Shown: piece after piece, positions 62,514-64,000 of the stretch | How positions within the stretch are numbered: position 1 is the first letter of the stretch | Layout of the letters: each line of letters opens with the position of its first letter | Assembly (NCBI GenBank): GCA_027673765.1 | Contig: JAQDWB010000007.1 | Location: 1 to 64,000 of the forward strand | Reading direction: 5' to 3' | DNA length: 64,000 nt | Source of the DNA: Coriobacteriaceae bacterium AM113-163 | GTDB lineage: Bacteria > Actinomycetota > Coriobacteriia > Coriobacteriales > Coriobacteriaceae | Translations under genes and position numbers: made by a program | Notes under the pieces: generated by a model | Databases searched by the model: none | Seen by the model: only the letters and a program-made list of their open reading frames with translations | What the model was told of the DNA's origin: nothing

Positions 62514-63323
62514 CTACTCCCCTCGCGCCGTACGAGCGGCAGCCATAAAACGAACCACCCGCTCAACATCAATCGGGGCATCCAGCTTTCCGTCGCGCTT
62601 TAAGCACGTGCCGACAAACGCGCCATCGTAGTGAGCAAATACGTCAGCCACGGTATTTTCGCGACAACCGGTGCCACATACCACGGGCACTTCGCCAACA
62701 CGCTCGCGGACCTCGTCGGCAAGCTCGCCCGAAGCGCCACGACCGGCAGCCGAACCGCCGATGACTATCGCATCCGGTAGGCAATTAAAGAGAAGTGAAT
62801 CGGCAATGTCCGCGGTCGTGCGGTCGTTGAGATAAACCTCGCCCTCGCTCGTGATGAAGTGAAAAAGCTTGAGGTCGTCCAAGCGCAGCGCCGCCTTGCG
62901 ACGCATGGTGTGAGCGAAATCTCGGTTAATCAGCCCGAGATCACCGGCCCAGGCACCGCAAAAATTGCAGCGCGTGAACTGCGCGTCGACGGCAGCGCAC
63001 AGCTCGATTGTGGCATCACCATCGTAAATTGCCTCAGCTCCCCAAGGAGTCGACAGATCATGGGACAGAGCCCCGATTACATAGCCCATCGATGCAAGGG
63101 TTGAGGGAGAAACATGCTGCTCATAGGGCATCGAGAGCTCATTGGTAATCAAAATGCCATCGACACCGCCCTGCTGCAACGCCTCGAGATCGCGCTTGGC
63201 GGCTTCCACGACCTGCGATACGCTTCCGCCCGGGTAATACAGCGGATCGCCCGGCAGAGGACGCAGGTGCAGCATTCCGATAACCGGCTTTTCGTTCTTG
63301 AACATCGAAGTTAGAAACGACAT
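62514..63323 (-). CDS. BtpA/SgcQ-family protein
   Basis: This 269-aa predicted TIM-barrel protein has VIGMLHLRPLPGDPLYYPGG, then GVDGILITNELSMPY, AIVIGGSAAG and VPVVCGTGCRENTV, typical of the BtpA/SgcQ family. Members occur in sugar operons such as sgc and are suspected aldolases or epimerase-like enzymes; the reaction is not established. AAGGAG lies six bases before the ATG at 63323. It sits between yjbQ and the FGGY kinase. Confidence 0.85.
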   Translation of the reverse strand: MSFLTSMFKNEKPVIGMLHLRPLPGDPLYYPGGSVSQVVEAAKRDLEALQQGGVDGILITNELSMPYEQHVSPSTLASMGYVIGALSHDLSTPWGAEAIYDGDATIELCAAVDAQFTRCNFCGAWAGDLGLINRDFAHTMRRKAALRLDDLKLFHFITSEGEVYLNDRTTADIADSLLFNCLPDAIVIGGSAAGRGASGELADEVRERVGEVPVVCGTGCRENTVADVFAHYDGAFVGTCLKRDGKLDAPIDVERVVRFMAAARTARGE

Positions 63324-63356
63324 AACGTGCTCCTTCATAGGGTTATTGCAGGGACG

Positions 63357-63785
63357 TTACTCCCCCAGCACCTCGACGTACACTTTTCGCTTCTGCGGAC
63401 CGTCAAACTCCGCAAGATAGATGTTCTGGGCACTTCCGCACACGATGTGGCCATCTTGGACGGGAAAGAAGCAACTGTTTCCACAAATCATGCTCTTGAT
63501 ATGCCCACAGGAGTTGTTACCGGTGGCTCCATAGCTCGGCAGGAAGTGTGCATGCGCATAGGGGGCATCGAGTGGGGCGATGCGATCAAGCGTCTCCATA
63601 AGATCCGTCTCCACGCAGGGCAGCCCCTCGTTTACCACGATTCCGCAGGTCGTATGCGACAAAATAATCGCCGCCAAGCCATTGGTCACCGAGCTGCGTT
63701 CGATGGCAGCGTGCACGTCCTCGGTAATATCGATGAACTGGTCCGGAGCAGTCGATAGATAGCTCAATGTCTCGAGCGTCACCAT
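63357..63785 (-). CDS. yjbQ: YjbQ/UPF0047-family protein
   Basis: This 142-aa protein has the family end NNSCGHIKSMICGNS, VQDGHIVCGSAQNIYLAEFDGP and the ILSHTTCGIVVNEG segment. YjbQ proteins have weak thiamine-phosphate synthase activity, but their true role is unclear, and they often accompany sugar genes. The ATG overlaps the stop region of the upstream amidohydrolase gene (TGAACATG). Confidence 0.9.
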   Translation of the reverse strand: MVTLETLSYLSTAPDQFIDITEDVHAAIERSSVTNGLAAIILSHTTCGIVVNEGLPCVETDLMETLDRIAPLDAPYAHAHFLPSYGATGNNSCGHIKSMICGNSCFFPVQDGHIVCGSAQNIYLAEFDGPQKRKVYVEVLGE

Positions 63786-63787
63786 GT

Positions 63788-64000
63788 TCACTCATCCCCT
63801 TCAAGAAAACGCAGGGCATTACCCCAGTAGAGCCTTTCTCGCGCATCATCGCGCATGGGCACGGTATCGAGCGCCCGCTTGAGTTTGAATGCACGGAAGC
63901 GCGGCGTATTGCTGGCGAACATCACTTGGTGCGATAGCGCGCGCTCATACCACAGCGGCCCCATATCGACCGTGAAAAGACGCTGCATCATCTCCTCGGG
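63788..64000 (-). CDS. Amidohydrolase-family protein, C-terminal part
   Basis: The frame is open to the window edge; 70 residues are visible. FASNTPRFRAFKLKRAL and RERLYWGNALRFL match the end of amidohydrolase-2 TIM-barrel enzymes (decarboxylase or lactonase types), whose C-terminus is typically I.G.NA.RLL. The catalytic part lies outside. It is translationally coupled to yjbQ and belongs to the FGGY kinase operon. Confidence 0.7.
   Translation of the reverse strand, partial: PEEMMQRLFTVDMGPLWYERALSHQVMFASNTPRFRAFKLKRALDTVPMRDDARERLYWGNALRFLEGDE

Overview
The window looks like a chromosomal segment of a GC-rich gut member of the Coriobacteriia, most likely Collinsella or a close relative. 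This is inferred from codon use, a fermentative gene set (phosphotransacetylase, two acetate kinases, L-lactate dehydrogenase, PTS sugar uptake), monoderm cell-wall genes, and many short GC-rich intergenic palindromes. I saw no rRNA, tRNA, CRISPR array or prophage.

Layout. 0.5-4.4 kb: polyphosphate kinase and a TrmA/RumA-type rRNA methyltransferase, then a decayed IS3-type insertion sequence (about 4.5-4.9 kb). 5-9.1 kb (minus): PTS EIIBC, 6-phospho-beta-glucosidase and an EamA transporter with a structured leader. 9.6-11.8 kb (plus): DJ-1/PfpI, Maf and a P1 peptidase. 12.2-14.4 kb (minus): glycosyltransferase and UDP-galactopyranose mutase. 14.6-18.5 kb: pta converging on two tandem ackA genes. 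18.6-25.2 kb (minus): MFS/LysR pair, HIT, exonuclease VII (xseB, xseA), zinc peptidase and RNase D. 25.3-32 kb (plus): lipid kinase with a 30-residue membrane micropeptide, an anchored C69 dipeptidase, and a tryptophan ECF transporter operon preceded by a Trp-Trp-Trp leader peptide and attenuator. 32.1-34.2 kb (minus): Asp/Glu racemase and ATP-grasp ligase, probably a D-aspartate cross-bridge module. 34.4-40.6 kb: MOSC protein, secreted wall hydrolase, Ser/Thr kinase with an HTH partner, lipoprotein and M20 amidohydrolase. 40.7-44.8 kb (plus): lysine riboswitch, then an in-frame lysA-dapA fusion, dapB and dapH. 44.9-51.7 kb (minus): nucleoid-associated protein, DUF2974 hydrolase, L-lactate dehydrogenase, aminotransferase and NAD synthetase. 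51.8-53.6 kb: an AT-richer acquired patch (MFS plus DUF2087). 53.8-60.9 kb: two low-complexity proteins of unknown role, EttA, an SdpR/SdpI pair, TcdA and a TatD-like hydrolase. 61-64 kb (minus): FGGY kinase, BtpA/SgcQ, YjbQ and an amidohydrolase running off the window, probably a sugar or sugar-acid catabolic operon of unknown substrate.

Regulation is the most striking aspect. The clearest cases are the tryptophan attenuator, in which a 21-nt arm inside the leader peptide gene is complementary at 20 positions to a segment just past the terminator, the lysine riboswitch, the EamA leader with competing stems and a sequestered ribosome site, and a lipoprotein mRNA whose Shine-Dalgarno lies in a 14-bp perfect stem. 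Two families of intergenic palindromes stand out: very long nested ones (98-131 bp overall, perfect outer arms of 15-31 bp) at gene ends, and short ones sharing a GGGGACAGGTT-like core but with different self-complementary arms.

All calls come from reading the sequence and recalled family knowledge. No database search or folding calculation was run.
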